This document shows, piece after piece, positions 47,020-56,547 of a stretch of DNA of 64,000 nt. The notes under the pieces are model-generated. The model was not told the DNA's origin. It saw only the letters and a program-made list of their open reading frames with translations, and ran no database searches. The position numbers and the translations under genes are program-made. This DNA is from an uncultured Clostridium sp. (GTDB lineage Bacteria; Bacillota; Clostridia; Clostridiales; Clostridiaceae), in assembly GCA_900547475.1 (NCBI GenBank), contig URGW01000005.1, positions 69,293-133,292 on the forward strand. The letters are read 5' to 3'. Position 1 is the first letter of the stretch. Each line of letters starts with the position of its first letter.

Positions 47020-47871
47020 TTAATCTTCATCTATAAACTTAAATCCTTCTCCCATAACCTCATGGACCTCTCCAACTGTAATAAATGCATTTTTATCAAT
47101 ACTACTAATATGTTTTTTTAGTTTTATAAATTCACTTCTATCCAATACTGTATATAATAGTGATGTATCTTTACCAGTAAACCCACCAATACCTTTTATA
47201 AAGGTGCATCCTCTTTCTAAGTCATTTAATATATATTCACTTATTTCTTTATTTCTATGACTTATTATTGTAATTTCACTTTTAACCTTAAAACCAGCTA
47301 TTATCTTATCTATAACAACACCATTTACTATAACAGATAATAATCCATACAGTCCTACATTTATACCAAATGTTATTGCCCCTAATAGAGTAACTAAAAA
47401 ATCAACCATAAGCAATGATTTTCCTATATTAAAATGAAAAAATTTATTTAATATTTTAGCTATTATATCTGTTCCTCCACTTGATGCATTAGCATTAAAT
47501 ACTATTGCCATTCCTAAGGCTGCTATTAATGTCCCAAATATAGTGGCTAGCATTAAATCATTTGTTATGGTAAATGGAAGAAACTTCTGCATTACCCACA
47601 TAGATGTGGATAACAAAAGACTACAATATATACTTTTAGCTCCAAACTTAGGTCCTATTGCTATTAATGCAATCACAAATAAAGTTGCATCCATAATAAG
47701 CACAAGTGGTCCAATTGATATAAATGGTATATAGTGATTTATAACAATTGCTAAACCAGTTATTCCTCCAGCTGCAATACTATTAGGTTCAAAAAAATAT
47801 ACAACTGATATTGCAACTAAAAGTATTCCAATAGTTATTAATAAAAAATCCTTTAAATTATCTTTTCTCAT
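47020..47871 (-). CDS. YitT-family membrane protein (second paralogue)
   Basis: 283 residues, same layout: membrane domain with SIAAGGITGLAIVIN and ANASSGGTDIIAKIL, then DUF2179 (CTFIKGIGGFTGKDTSLLYTV). It precedes the first paralogue by 23 bases, so both are probably on one transcript. AGGAG start site. Function unknown. Confidence 0.88.
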   Translation of the reverse strand: MRKDNLKDFLLITIGILLVAISVVYFFEPNSIAAGGITGLAIVINHYIPFISIGPLVLIMDATLFVIALIAIGPKFGAKSIYCSLLLSTSMWVMQKFLPFTITNDLMLATIFGTLIAALGMAIVFNANASSGGTDIIAKILNKFFHFNIGKSLLMVDFLVTLLGAITFGINVGLYGLLSVIVNGVVIDKIIAGFKVKSEITIISHRNKEISEYILNDLERGCTFIKGIGGFTGKDTSLLYTVLDRSEFIKLKKHISSIDKNAFITVGEVHEVMGEGFKFIDED

Positions 47872-47982
47872 AAAAAATACTCCTTACACATTTAAACTAT
47901 TTGTATTATTTTCCCTCACTCTACTCTTTTTATCCCAAATGATTTAATACACGTCACCATTATATACCTTTTTTAACAACAA

Positions 47983-48012
47983 AAAAACTGCGATTTTTTT
48001 ATCGCAGTTTTT
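47983..48012 (-). terminator. Strong terminator after the transketolase genes
   Basis: Perfect 12-bp stem AAAAACTGCGAT (47983-47994) with 48001-48012 around a six-base loop; poly-A/poly-T flanks allow termination from either side. Confidence 0.88.
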
Positions 48013-48045
48013 AAGTGGTAAAATAGCTGTTTTGTGGTTTATAAT

Positions 48046-48990
48046 CTACTTTTTTAAAGTAATTGCTTGTTTAACTTTATTAACTATATCTTGTGATGTT
48101 AAGTTATAAGCCTTTAATAATTCATCCGGCTTACCACTTTCTCCAAAAGTATCATTAATTCCAACCTTTAAAACTGGTACTGGATATTTTTCAGTAATAA
48201 CTTCTGCAACTGCAGAACCTAATCCACCAATTATGCTATGTTCTTCAGCTGTTACTATAACTCCTGTTTCTTTAGCAGCTTCTATAATTAACTCATTATC
48301 TAAAGGTTTTATTGTGTGTATATTTATAACCTTAGCATCAATTCCTTCTTGTGCTAAAATTTCTTTTGCTTCTATAGCAGCATCAACCATAATTCCAGTT
48401 GCAACTATAGTCACATCTTTACCTTCTGATACTACAACACCTTTTCCTAATTTGAATTCATAAGTATTTTCATCATTTATTACATTAACTGCAGCTCTTC
48501 CTAATCTTACATAGCAAGGTCCATCATATTCAGCTATAGCCTTAATTGCAGCCATAGTTTCAACTGCATCTGCAGGTGAGATAACTACCATATTTGGTAT
48601 ACTTCTCATTAATGATAAATCTTCAACAGTTTGGTGAGATGCACCATCTTCTCCAACTGTTAATCCAGCATGTGTAGCACAAACTTTAACATTTAATTTA
48701 GGATAACAGATTGAGTTTCTTATTTGTTCAAAAGCTCTACCTGCTGCAAACATTGCAAATGTACTTACATATGGAATTTTTCCACAAGTTGATAAACCTG
48801 CGGCAACTCCCATCATATTTCCTTCAGCAATTCCCATATTAAAAAATCTTTCTGGAGAAACGGCCTTAAAGTCAGCTGTCTTAGTAGATTTAGATAAATC
48901 CGCATCTAATACTACTACATTTTCATTTTCTTTTGCTAATTCTGCTAATGCTTTTCCATATGCTTCTCTTGTAGCGATTTTCTTACTCAT
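48046..48990 (-). CDS. Transketolase, C-terminal subunit
   Basis: 314 residues: pyrimidine-binding and C-terminal domains (ATREAYGKALAELAKEN, NMGIAEGNMMGVAAGLS with catalytic glutamate, THAGLTVGEDGASHQ). With the separately encoded N-terminal subunit it makes the split transketolase common in clostridia and archaea, which moves two-carbon units in the non-oxidative pentose phosphate pathway. ATG shares one base with the upstream stop (TAATG). Confidence 0.94.
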   Translation of the reverse strand: MSKKIATREAYGKALAELAKENENVVVLDADLSKSTKTADFKAVSPERFFNMGIAEGNMMGVAAGLSTCGKIPYVSTFAMFAAGRAFEQIRNSICYPKLNVKVCATHAGLTVGEDGASHQTVEDLSLMRSIPNMVVISPADAVETMAAIKAIAEYDGPCYVRLGRAAVNVINDENTYEFKLGKGVVVSEGKDVTIVATGIMVDAAIEAKEILAQEGIDAKVINIHTIKPLDNELIIEAAKETGVIVTAEEHSIIGGLGSAVAEVITEKYPVPVLKVGINDTFGESGKPDELLKAYNLTSQDIVNKVKQAITLKK

Positions 48991-49814
48991 TATCTGTCTC
49001 CTCCAATCTCAGCTAAAGCTTTTTCACATTGTTCCTTACTTGGTGCTGTACCATGCCATGCTGCTTCATTTTCCATAAATGATACACCTTTTCCTTTAAC
49101 AGTTTTACATATAACTACTGTTGGCATACCCTTACATTCTTTTGCTTTTTCTATAGCATCTATTATTTCATTATAGTTATGTCCGTCAATAACTAATACA
49201 TTCCAACCAAAAGCTTCAAACTTTTTATCTATTGGTGATGGATTCATAACATCTTCTATGTTTCCATCGATTTGTAGTCCATTAAAATCTACAAAAGCAG
49301 TTAAGTTATCTAATTTATAGTGAGCTGCACACATAGAAGCTTCCCATACTTGACCTTCTTCTAATTCACCATCACCTAAAATAGTATATACTCTATATGC
49401 TTTGTTATCTATTTTCCCTGCTAAAGCCATTCCTACAGCTGAAGAAATTCCTTGACCTAAAGAACCAGTTGACATATCTATTCCTGGTAAACACTTCATA
49501 CTTGGATGACCTTGTAATCTTGATCCAAACTTTCTTAAAGTACTTAATTCTTCTACTGGTAAGAATCCTTTTCTTGCTAATGCACTATATAAAACAGGTG
49601 CAGCATGACCTTTTGACAATACAAATCTGTCCCTATCTGGATTCTTTGGATTGCTTGGATCTATATTCATTTCCTTAAAGAAAAGTGTAGTTACAATATC
49701 AGTTGCAGATAAAGATCCACCTGGATGTCCTGATGCTGATTCTGTTAACATTGAAACTATATCTTTTCTGATTAGTTTAGATATTGATTTTAATTCTTCT
49801 ACATTATTAACCAT
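48990..49814 (-). CDS. Transketolase, N-terminal subunit
   Basis: 274 residues. Thiamine diphosphate-binding domain with GHPGGSLSATDIV, SKGHAAPVLYSAL, and the GDGELEEGQVWEA motif that binds metal and diphosphate. Translationally coupled to the C-terminal subunit. Starts after CGGAGG; a TATAAT-like box lies at 49856-49861 on the minus strand. Confidence 0.94.
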   Translation of the reverse strand: MVNNVEELKSISKLIRKDIVSMLTESASGHPGGSLSATDIVTTLFFKEMNIDPSNPKNPDRDRFVLSKGHAAPVLYSALARKGFLPVEELSTLRKFGSRLQGHPSMKCLPGIDMSTGSLGQGISSAVGMALAGKIDNKAYRVYTILGDGELEEGQVWEASMCAAHYKLDNLTAFVDFNGLQIDGNIEDVMNPSPIDKKFEAFGWNVLVIDGHNYNEIIDAIEKAKECKGMPTVVICKTVKGKGVSFMENEAAWHGTAPSKEQCEKALAEIGGDR

Positions 49815-50004
49815 TTAAAAGCCTCCGTCGTAACAATTTATATTAATATACTTTTATTATACTCTATAATTATGTAAATTACCCAAATTTATTTTAACAT
49901 AAATTTTTTTATTTGTATACACTATTTTAAATTAAAGTATACATTATTGTTTTTAAATTGTATATCATATATAACATAAATTATAAAATATATTTATTTT
50001 TAAA

Positions 50005-50037
50005 CTAAAAAAAGACAAAGTGGTTATACTTTGTCTT
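50005..50037 (-). terminator. Terminator of mazEF
   Basis: Perfect 10-bp stem AAGACAAAGT (50012-50021) with 50028-50037, then a T-run on the minus strand. Confidence 0.85.
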
Positions 50038-50059
50038 AATAATTGGTTAAATTAAATAT

Positions 50060-50413
50060 TTAAGCTAGACTTATACTAATAAGTAATGATTTATCTACCT
50101 TTCTCATATCAGCATCTGTCATATGGCCTATTTTTTCTTTAAGCCTTTTTTTATCTAGCGTCCTTATTTGCTCTAATAACACAACTGAATCTCTATTCAA
50201 TCCATATTCTTCTGATGAAATTTCCACATGTGTTGGAAGCTTGGCTTTATTAATTTGAGAAGTTATAGCCGCTACTATTACTGTAGGACTATATTTGTTT
50301 CCTATATCATTTTGTATTATAATTACTGGTCTAATTCCACCTTGCTCAGAGCCTATAACAGGACTTAAATCTGCATAAAAAATATCCCCTCTTTTTACAA
50401 CCATAGTAGTCAT
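50060..50413 (-). CDS. mazF: MazF/EndoA-type mRNA interferase toxin
   Basis: 117 residues from ATG 50413 (MTTMVVKRGDIFYADLSP). PemK/MazF fold with VVKRGDIFYADL, GSEQGGIRPVIIIQND, the conserved arginine, and SPTVIVAAITSQ with the catalytic threonine region. Cleaves mRNA at UACAU-like sites in Bacillus relatives. The open frame extends to 50440 but that part overlaps mazE; the exact start (50413 or 50404) is uncertain. Located 8 bases after the antitoxin gene. Confidence 0.92.
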   Translation of the reverse strand: MTTMVVKRGDIFYADLSPVIGSEQGGIRPVIIIQNDIGNKYSPTVIVAAITSQINKAKLPTHVEISSEEYGLNRDSVVLLEQIRTLDKKRLKEKIGHMTDADMRKVDKSLLISISLA

Positions 50414-50421
50414 TAAAAATA

Positions 50422-50682
50422 TCACACTCCGCAAAGCCATTTCTCATATTCATTTATGTCATCAAATTTGTATTTAAGTGACTTTTGTGATGAATTAGCA
50501 TCATATGCAAGTTCTAAATTAATTTTCGACATCTCTTTGTATCCATTTTTCATTAACTCAAAGAACTCACTTGCTTCATTCCCCTCACTATATACTATTA
50601 AACTATCTTTAATAAATTTACTACTTTTTTCAAAATCATTTTTAAATTTACGGATTATTATATTATCTATTTTTTTTGACAT
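50422..50682 (-). CDS. mazE: MazE/EndoAI-type antitoxin
   Basis: 86 residues. The C-terminal half GYKEMSKINLELA matches the GYMEMAKINL segment of Bacillus EndoAI that wraps the toxin. The N-terminal ribbon-helix-helix part is divergent. Immediately upstream of mazF with a strong AGGAGG site. Presumably binds its own promoter with MazF. Confidence 0.8.
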   Translation of the reverse strand: MSKKIDNIIIRKFKNDFEKSSKFIKDSLIVYSEGNEASEFFELMKNGYKEMSKINLELAYDANSSQKSLKYKFDDINEYEKWLCGV

Positions 50683-51029
50683 ATTTGACCTCCTAGGAAT
50701 TCTATTTCCTATGTATAAGAAAATTATATTTCAAAATATGTCATTTTGTAAATAGAAATGTCATTATATGAGTAAATTTTATATTTTTTACAATTTTTAT
50801 TCCTTTAAAAGTATATTTTTAATCATCAATCTATAAAATGATTACTATGTACTTAGATTGTCACTATGGTTAATACAACAAGACTGAACTAAATACTACA
50901 ATGGCTAAATTTTCTTTATATCATTTATCTATATTTAATCATTTGTTTAATCTAACTCTTACTAATATCTAAATTATATGATGAATACTGAATTTACATT
51001 CAGCATTCATCTACTGATTTTAATAAAGC
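50683..51029. other. Non-coding gap between mazE and the GerS-like gene
   Basis: 347 bases with no credible ORF. A hairpin (50980-50993 with 50998-51011, one mismatch) lies after the GerS-like stop and may terminate it. In related clostridia an alanine racemase gene (alr) usually stands here; none is visible, nor any recognisable remnant. Confidence 0.5.
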
Positions 51030-51641
51030 TTAATTAAATAAGTTTTCATCAACTTCTTTAACCACTTTAAAATCTTCATAAATTATTCGTACTGAGTCAT
51101 TACCATCCTTATCATAAATTACAATTCCAATAGGTGTCTTGGTTTTTTTATTTATAAAAATCCTAGCACTATTAAAATGCTCATTGTTTAAAAATAACTC
51201 TGTATCCACTTGTATATATATTTCATCTCCCCACTCTTCTTGTCCTTCTTTTATAGAATCACTCTTTAGTGGGTAAGATAATATCTTATTCATAAATGCC
51301 ATTGAATGAAGTATGTCCATATCGCTTTCAATCACATATTCACCAGTAGATGAATTATCCTTTACATGAATTCCATCTGATTTATAAACCTTAACTTTAT
51401 CATCAGCGAATTCTACTCTTATTCCCTCTTCTTTTGAATAATATTGAACTGTATTCTCTCGTTCTTCTCCTTTGCTATTCTTAACTATGTACTCAACTTT
51501 TGTTTCATAACATTTAATATTTTTTAAATCCCTAATTATCTCCTCATTATCAGGTGAAAGTATCCCCCTAAAAATAACAACAAGAAAGATAGATATAAAA
51601 GGGATAATTAGTAATAATGTTATAATAATTTTTTTCTTCAT
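51030..51641 (-). CDS. GerS/LolA-like exported lipoprotein-type protein
   Basis: 203 residues from ATG 51641 (MKKKIIITLLLIIPF), with GGAGGATAT directly upstream. One N-terminal hydrophobic segment (about 5-25), then a beta-rich domain of the outer-membrane-lipoprotein carrier fold as in GerS. There is no clear lipobox cysteine in the signal segment, so it may be membrane-anchored. GerS in C. difficile is needed for cortex modification in spore germination; the acpS and mazEF neighbours match the gerS locus. Assigned by similarity of pattern and synteny. Confidence 0.72.
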   Translation of the reverse strand: MKKKIIITLLLIIPFISIFLVVIFRGILSPDNEEIIRDLKNIKCYETKVEYIVKNSKGEERENTVQYYSKEEGIRVEFADDKVKVYKSDGIHVKDNSSTGEYVIESDMDILHSMAFMNKILSYPLKSDSIKEGQEEWGDEIYIQVDTELFLNNEHFNSARIFINKKTKTPIGIVIYDKDGNDSVRIIYEDFKVVKEVDENLFN

Positions 51642-51762
51642 ATATCCTCCTATAAGCACTATTTCATTATTACTAATATTAAGGAACTATAGATTTTATT
51701 CATATTTTATTATTAAGTTGCTTAAAAAAATATTATTTATGTTACTAATTACTATATAAATA

Positions 51763-52143
51763 TTATGTAGGTTGGTGAGATTCTAGTACTACGAATGCAA
51801 TTGCGCAAGTTCTATTATGTGAAATAGAAACATTAAATATATAATTATCAGCTTTTATTATCTCTTTTACTTTATTAGATACTTGTACTATTGGTTTTCC
51901 TAGTTCATCTCTAAAAACTTCTATATCATTAAAGGTAAACCCTCTCATACCAGTTCCTACAGCTTTACTTACTGCTTCCTTTACAGCAAAATTTCCAGCT
52001 ACACTCTCAACTCTAAGTTTACTTTTATTTAATTCCTGAAGTTCTCTTTTAGTAAATATTTTTTCTAAAAACATTGGTGTATTGTTTATTGCTCTATCAA
52101 TTCTCTCAATTTCTATTATATCTGTTCCAACTCCCAATATCAT
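51763..52143 (-). CDS. acpS: Holo-[acyl-carrier-protein] synthase
   Basis: 126 residues. Transfers 4'-phosphopantetheine from CoA to acyl carrier protein. Motifs GVGTDIIEIERI (metal-binding Asp) and NFAVKEAVSKAVGTG (catalytic Glu/Lys), then VSISHNRTCAIAFVV. AGAGGTGA start site. Separately transcribed or with the next small gene. Confidence 0.95.
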   Translation of the reverse strand: MILGVGTDIIEIERIDRAINNTPMFLEKIFTKRELQELNKSKLRVESVAGNFAVKEAVSKAVGTGMRGFTFNDIEVFRDELGKPIVQVSNKVKEIIKADNYIFNVSISHNRTCAIAFVVLESHQPT

Positions 52144-52227
52144 TAAATCACCTCTTTTGTTAAACTATATATAGAATAACTTAATTATCAGCTGTAAATA
52201 TCCTTTATGTAAATATAATTTTAAAAA

Positions 52228-52527
52228 TTAAAATTCAGCGGCACACAAATCTGAATATTCACCAACAATATCAACTAAATGAATAGGTGAAACTAAATTA
52301 TTAAATAACAATATTAATATATCATTAGCTTTCCTCTCTTCGCTTGCTACTAAACTTACAGAATCTCTCTCTAAATTTATCATTTCTCCATTATTAAAGT
52401 CTTGTCTTTCAATTTCAATTCCAAATGCTTGTCTATTTCTCATGCTCTTTTCAGTTATTCTATAAATATATTTAACTTCTTTCTCATCAATATTTACTAT
52501 TTTACTTAATGTTTTATTTATCTTCAT
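52228..52527 (-). CDS. Conserved hypothetical small protein
   Basis: 99 residues with no signal peptide or membrane segment. Acidic and beta/alpha mixed; a short NNLVSPIHLVDIVGEYS element near the C-terminus. Resembles short clostridial proteins of unknown function (possibly the DUF6514 type; not certain). AGAGAGG precedes the ATG. It lies upstream of acpS on the same strand. Confidence 0.6.
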   Translation of the reverse strand: MKINKTLSKIVNIDEKEVKYIYRITEKSMRNRQAFGIEIERQDFNNGEMINLERDSVSLVASEERKANDILILLFNNLVSPIHLVDIVGEYSDLCAAEF

Positions 52528-52754
52528 AATCCTAGTACCTCTCTACATATTATTTAATAATAAAACAATACCATACCTTAAATCAAAATTATGTCAAATA
52601 GTGTTACTATACAAAATAAAATTTCCCTTACCTTTCAACATAATTGTAATTTATTACACTTTTTTCAATTAATATTATAACTTTACTCACTAATCATATT
52701 ATTTAATATATTAAAATAACTGTCGAAAGCTATAATACTATGAGAGATTTTATT

Positions 52755-52793
52755 TCAAAAAAAATAGAGATCGTTTCATAACAACCCCTATTT
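52755..52793 (-). terminator. Terminator of the ssb gene
   Basis: 14-pair stem with G-U pairs, AAATAGGGGTTGTT (minus, 52793-52780) with 52775-52762, then a T-run. The rest of 52528-52799 shows no gene. Confidence 0.8.
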
Positions 52794-52799
52794 AACAAC

Positions 52800-53159
52800 T
52801 TATTCTTCGCCACTAACTTCGTTATTCTCTCTAACTTCTCTTCTATTTCCAACAAATTTGAAATCTTCGGCAACAACTTCCGCTATATATTTTTTATTCC
52901 CTTGTTTATCTTCATAACTTCCTGTTTTTAATCTACCACTTAAGCTAATATAACTTCCTTTAGTCATATACTTACAAACAACTTCTGCTTTTCTTCCCCA
53001 TATGGTTACTGGAATTAAGTCAGCCTTTCTAGTTCCATCAACAGATTTAAAATTTCTATCTACTGCTATTATGAACCTTGTAAAAACTTTTTCACCATTA
53101 TCTATAGTTTTTAGTTCAGGGTCCTTTATAAGTTTTCCTAATAATACTATTTTATTCAT
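52800..53159 (-). CDS. Single-stranded DNA-binding protein, short paralogue
   Basis: 119 residues from ATG 53159 (MNKIVLLGKLIKDPEL), after GGAGGTG. OB-fold with VFTRFIIAVDRN, IPVTIWGRKAEVVCKY and GSYISLSGRLKTGSY. It is shorter than the housekeeping SSB and ends in NNEVSGEE without the acidic DDDIPF tip that recruits partner proteins. It is therefore probably a secondary SSB, as known in several Firmicutes for competence or other processes. Confidence 0.85.
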   Translation of the reverse strand: MNKIVLLGKLIKDPELKTIDNGEKVFTRFIIAVDRNFKSVDGTRKADLIPVTIWGRKAEVVCKYMTKGSYISLSGRLKTGSYEDKQGNKKYIAEVVAEDFKFVGNRREVRENNEVSGEE

Positions 53160-53279
53160 TTTATTACACCTCCTGAATATTTCACCTTTGAGTATAACCA
53201 CTTCAAATTTTTCTATTCACGGAAAGTTTATTATAATTAAATTTATTGCAAGTAGACATTAAAACTATAAAAATGATAA

Positions 53280-54134
53280 TTAATTTAATAAATTAGTTTT
53301 TCTTATAACTATTACTGAATTAATCTCTCCTCCTCCAATCAAAATTATTGAAGTAAGATACAGCCATGTTATTAATATAATAACAGCACCTAACCCACCA
53401 TATATTTTAGAATAATTGCTAAAATTATTTATATAAAATGAAAAACCTAAAGAAACGATTAACCATCCACCTGTACATGCAATAGCTCCTGGTAGAACCT
53501 CCTTCCACCTAAGTCTTTTTGAAGGAGTATATCTATATATACTGGCAAAAATTAATATCATCATGAATACAACAAGTAGATATCTAAGAAAATTCCATAC
53601 TTTATATACCACAACTGGAAATGGTAGATATGCTGCTAATAAATCACCTATTAAACGTCCAAACACTAACATTACTAATGTTAACATTATTAAAAAAGCT
53701 AATGCAAATGTACATATAACTGCTATAAAAGCTCTTTTAATAAATGATCTATTTTCATTTAATCCATATGCTTTATTTATCCCTTTAATTACAGCCCTAA
53801 ATGCTGATGATGCAGACCAAATTACCAATAGTAAAGATGCTCCTAATAATCCAGTATTTTGTTTTTCAATAATTTCTATAATCACATTATAAATAAGTTC
53901 AAATGCACTAGTAGGCAACATAGTTCTTAATGCCCCTAATACCTCCATTGAATCTAAATTACTAAATCCAACTAATGTTAATAAAAAAATTAAAAAAGGG
54001 AAAAATGATAATATTAAATAGTATGCTAATTGAGCTGCTAAAGCAAAAATATCATCATCTCTTATCTTAACTATAAAATAAACTATAAACCCCAAAAATC
54101 TTCCTTTTTTTGCCTCCTCTTTTTTAAACATCAT
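53280..54134 (-). CDS. YihY/virulence factor BrkB family membrane protein
   Basis: About 284 residues with six transmembrane segments. Family signatures DDIFALAAQLAYYLILSFFPF and RWKEVLPGAIACTGGWL. Formerly miscalled RNase BN; function unknown, possibly a transporter. The ATG at 54134 (MMFKKEEAKKG) is preferred, but a start at 54176 cannot be excluded. Follows the helicase gene closely. Confidence 0.85.
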   Translation of the reverse strand: MMFKKEEAKKGRFLGFIVYFIVKIRDDDIFALAAQLAYYLILSFFPFLIFLLTLVGFSNLDSMEVLGALRTMLPTSAFELIYNVIIEIIEKQNTGLLGASLLLVIWSASSAFRAVIKGINKAYGLNENRSFIKRAFIAVICTFALAFLIMLTLVMLVFGRLIGDLLAAYLPFPVVVYKVWNFLRYLLVVFMMILIFASIYRYTPSKRLRWKEVLPGAIACTGGWLIVSLGFSFYINNFSNYSKIYGGLGAVIILITWLYLTSIILIGGGEINSVIVIRKTNLLN

Positions 54135-54181
54135 ATCACCATGTTTCCTTTCTAACATATCACTTATTATATACATAACTA

Positions 54182-56479
54182 CTATAATTTATATTCTTCC
54201 ATCTCCCATTCCTTAGGTAAAATAAATTTATATTTATGACTTTTATACCTTCTATCTATTAATAATACTCTTCCTTTATCACTCTCTGTTCTTATTACTC
54301 TTCCTGCAGATTGAAGAACCTTATTTATACCTGGATAAGTATAAGAATAATCAAAACCATTTTCTTCAAAGTATTCTGATATTATATTATTTTCAATAGA
54401 AACCATTGGAAATCCAACTCCTACTATTATAGCTCCAATCAATTTATCACCTGGTAAATCTACTCCTTCTGAAAACATCCCACCTACAACTGTAAATCCA
54501 ATGATATTATTCTCTTTATTAAAAGCCTTTAAAAACTCATCTTTCTTTGTTTCCGACAAATTTTCCTCTTGTACTATTATTCCTTCATCTCCATATATAT
54601 CTATATATCTTGTATATACCTTATATAAATATTCAAAGGAAGGTAAAAACACCATATAATTACCTTTTTTGTCATTAATAAATTTATATATAACATTACA
54701 TAATATATCAATATTCTTTTCTCTATTAACATATCTCATATCTAAAGGATATATATATGTTGATAAATTTTCTTTATTAAAAGGTGAATCAAATCTTAAC
54801 TTAAAACTTTCTTCATCTCCACCTATTAAATCAACATAATATTTTATAGGAGATAGAGTAGCAGAAAATATAATACTAGAATAAGTATTTTTAATAACTT
54901 GCCTTAAATTTTTAGCTGGATTAATACAAAATATTTTTATACTAAATTCACTTTTATCACTTTTTAAAATAGTTGTATACTCTTTATCATACAATTCACT
55001 TGCTGCAATGAAATTTCTTACTTCATAATAAAAATCTAATACTTCCTCATACCCATCAGTTCCCTTGCTTTTTACTAAGTAATTATCTGCTTCATTAATA
55101 AATGCCCGTAATATCTTTATTAATTCTTTATATTGCTCATTATGATATTTAATCTTTTTATTTATTTCTTCCAATTCTCTTCTTATATGTATCATTTCCT
55201 TATTTATAGAATTAGAAATTTTATATAGCTTAGGTACTTTTCCTTTTATAATCTTATTAACACCCATTACTTTACTTTTTTCTAAAGTACAACTATACAT
55301 TTCTCTAGCTCTATTAACAAGATTATGTGCCTCATCTATTAATAATATATTTTCTTCATTTCTATCTTCAAATATTCTTTTTAGCTTTACTCTGGGATCA
55401 AAGGCATAGTTATAATCACAAATAACCCCATCGCACCAACTGCTTAAATCTAGAGAAAGTTCAAAAGGACATACCTCATACTTCTTAGCATATTCAACTA
55501 TTTCTTCTCTAAAAAATATATTATTACTTTTTATTAAATTATTTATTACACCATTTATTTTAGTAAAATAATCTTTTGCATAAATACAATCATCTGGATT
55601 ACATTTTACTTCATTATTAATACATATTTTTTCTTTTGCGGTAATAGTAACTACTTTAAACTTCAAATTGTTTTTAAATAATTTAACATATGCCTCTTCG
55701 GCTACAGTTCTAGTTATTGTTTTAGCTGTTAAATATACTATTTTTTCTCCCATTCCTTCTCCTATTGCCTTTATAGCTGGGAAAATAGTTGATATTGTTT
55801 TTCCTATTCCTGTAGGAGCTTGTGCAAATAATATTCCTTTTTTTCTTATGTTACTATAACAGCTTACTGCTAGCTCTCTTTGCCCTTTTCTATATGACTT
55901 AAATGGAAATTGTAACTCTTTTATACTTTTATTTCTCTCTATTTTAAATGACTCTTTTAAAATTAATATATCTAAATATTTATTTATTAACTCATATACA
56001 AACTCTTCTAATTCTTTTAAGCTATATATATGATCAAAAGATCTAACTTGATCTGTATTTATATTAAAATAACTTAACCTTATCGTTATGCTTTTTATAT
56101 TATTAGCTATACAATAAATATAAGCATAAAACTTTCCTTGAGCCCAATGAAGCAAGTTGTAATCCTCATATAAATAACTTAAATCCATATAAGTTGACTT
56201 TATCTCTTCTATAATTATATTGCCATTTTCATTTATAATTCCATCAGCTCTACCATCAATTAATAAAGTTATATTATCCTTATGAAATTCATGTTGCATT
56301 CTTACTTCTTTTTCATAATCTTCATATATTAATTCATTATCTTTTTGAAGTTTTCCATGAGCAATTGTTCCATCTATAGCACGACCTCTAGATATAAACC
56401 TATCATCTAAGCTTCCGCTTTTTAATACATATTCAACTATTCCTCTAACAGATTCTCTAAATAGTAATTTCTCCTTCAT
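54182..56479 (-). CDS. DinG/Rad3-type helicase with N-terminal PD-(D/E)xK nuclease-like domain
   Basis: 765 residues from ATG 56479, chosen for AGAGG spacing over the ATG at 56485. An N-terminal Cas4/AddB-like domain (to about 180) has D81 (GRADG), E94-I-K96 and Q116-xxx-Y120. The helicase shows QAPTGIGKT, LLIDEAHNLV, SATLSP and a final QSAGRVIRTESDKG. Four cysteines between Walker A and DEAH (CINNEVKC, CIYA, CPFEL, with more at SWCDGVIC) fit an Fe-S cluster of XPD/DinG proteins. Probable 5'-3' DNA helicase for repair; nuclease activity is inferred. Confidence 0.88.
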   Translation of the reverse strand: MKEKLLFRESVRGIVEYVLKSGSLDDRFISRGRAIDGTIAHGKLQKDNELIYEDYEKEVRMQHEFHKDNITLLIDGRADGIINENGNIIIEEIKSTYMDLSYLYEDYNLLHWAQGKFYAYIYCIANNIKSITIRLSYFNINTDQVRSFDHIYSLKELEEFVYELINKYLDILILKESFKIERNKSIKELQFPFKSYRKGQRELAVSCYSNIRKKGILFAQAPTGIGKTISTIFPAIKAIGEGMGEKIVYLTAKTITRTVAEEAYVKLFKNNLKFKVVTITAKEKICINNEVKCNPDDCIYAKDYFTKINGVINNLIKSNNIFFREEIVEYAKKYEVCPFELSLDLSSWCDGVICDYNYAFDPRVKLKRIFEDRNEENILLIDEAHNLVNRAREMYSCTLEKSKVMGVNKIIKGKVPKLYKISNSINKEMIHIRRELEEINKKIKYHNEQYKELIKILRAFINEADNYLVKSKGTDGYEEVLDFYYEVRNFIAASELYDKEYTTILKSDKSEFSIKIFCINPAKNLRQVIKNTYSSIIFSATLSPIKYYVDLIGGDEESFKLRFDSPFNKENLSTYIYPLDMRYVNREKNIDILCNVIYKFINDKKGNYMVFLPSFEYLYKVYTRYIDIYGDEGIIVQEENLSETKKDEFLKAFNKENNIIGFTVVGGMFSEGVDLPGDKLIGAIIVGVGFPMVSIENNIISEYFEENGFDYSYTYPGINKVLQSAGRVIRTESDKGRVLLIDRRYKSHKYKFILPKEWEMEEYKL

Positions 56480-56514
56480 AATCATTCCTCTCTTACATTA
56501 CTATTTTATTATAA

Positions 56515-56543
56515 CAAAAAAGCTACCAATTAATCGGCAGCTT
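56515..56543 (-). terminator. Terminator of the DUF1836 gene
   Basis: Stem AAGCTACCAAT (56520-56530) with TAATCGGCAGCTT (to 56543), G-U pairs allowed, then a T-run on the minus strand. Confidence 0.7.
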
Positions 56544-56547
56544 AAAG

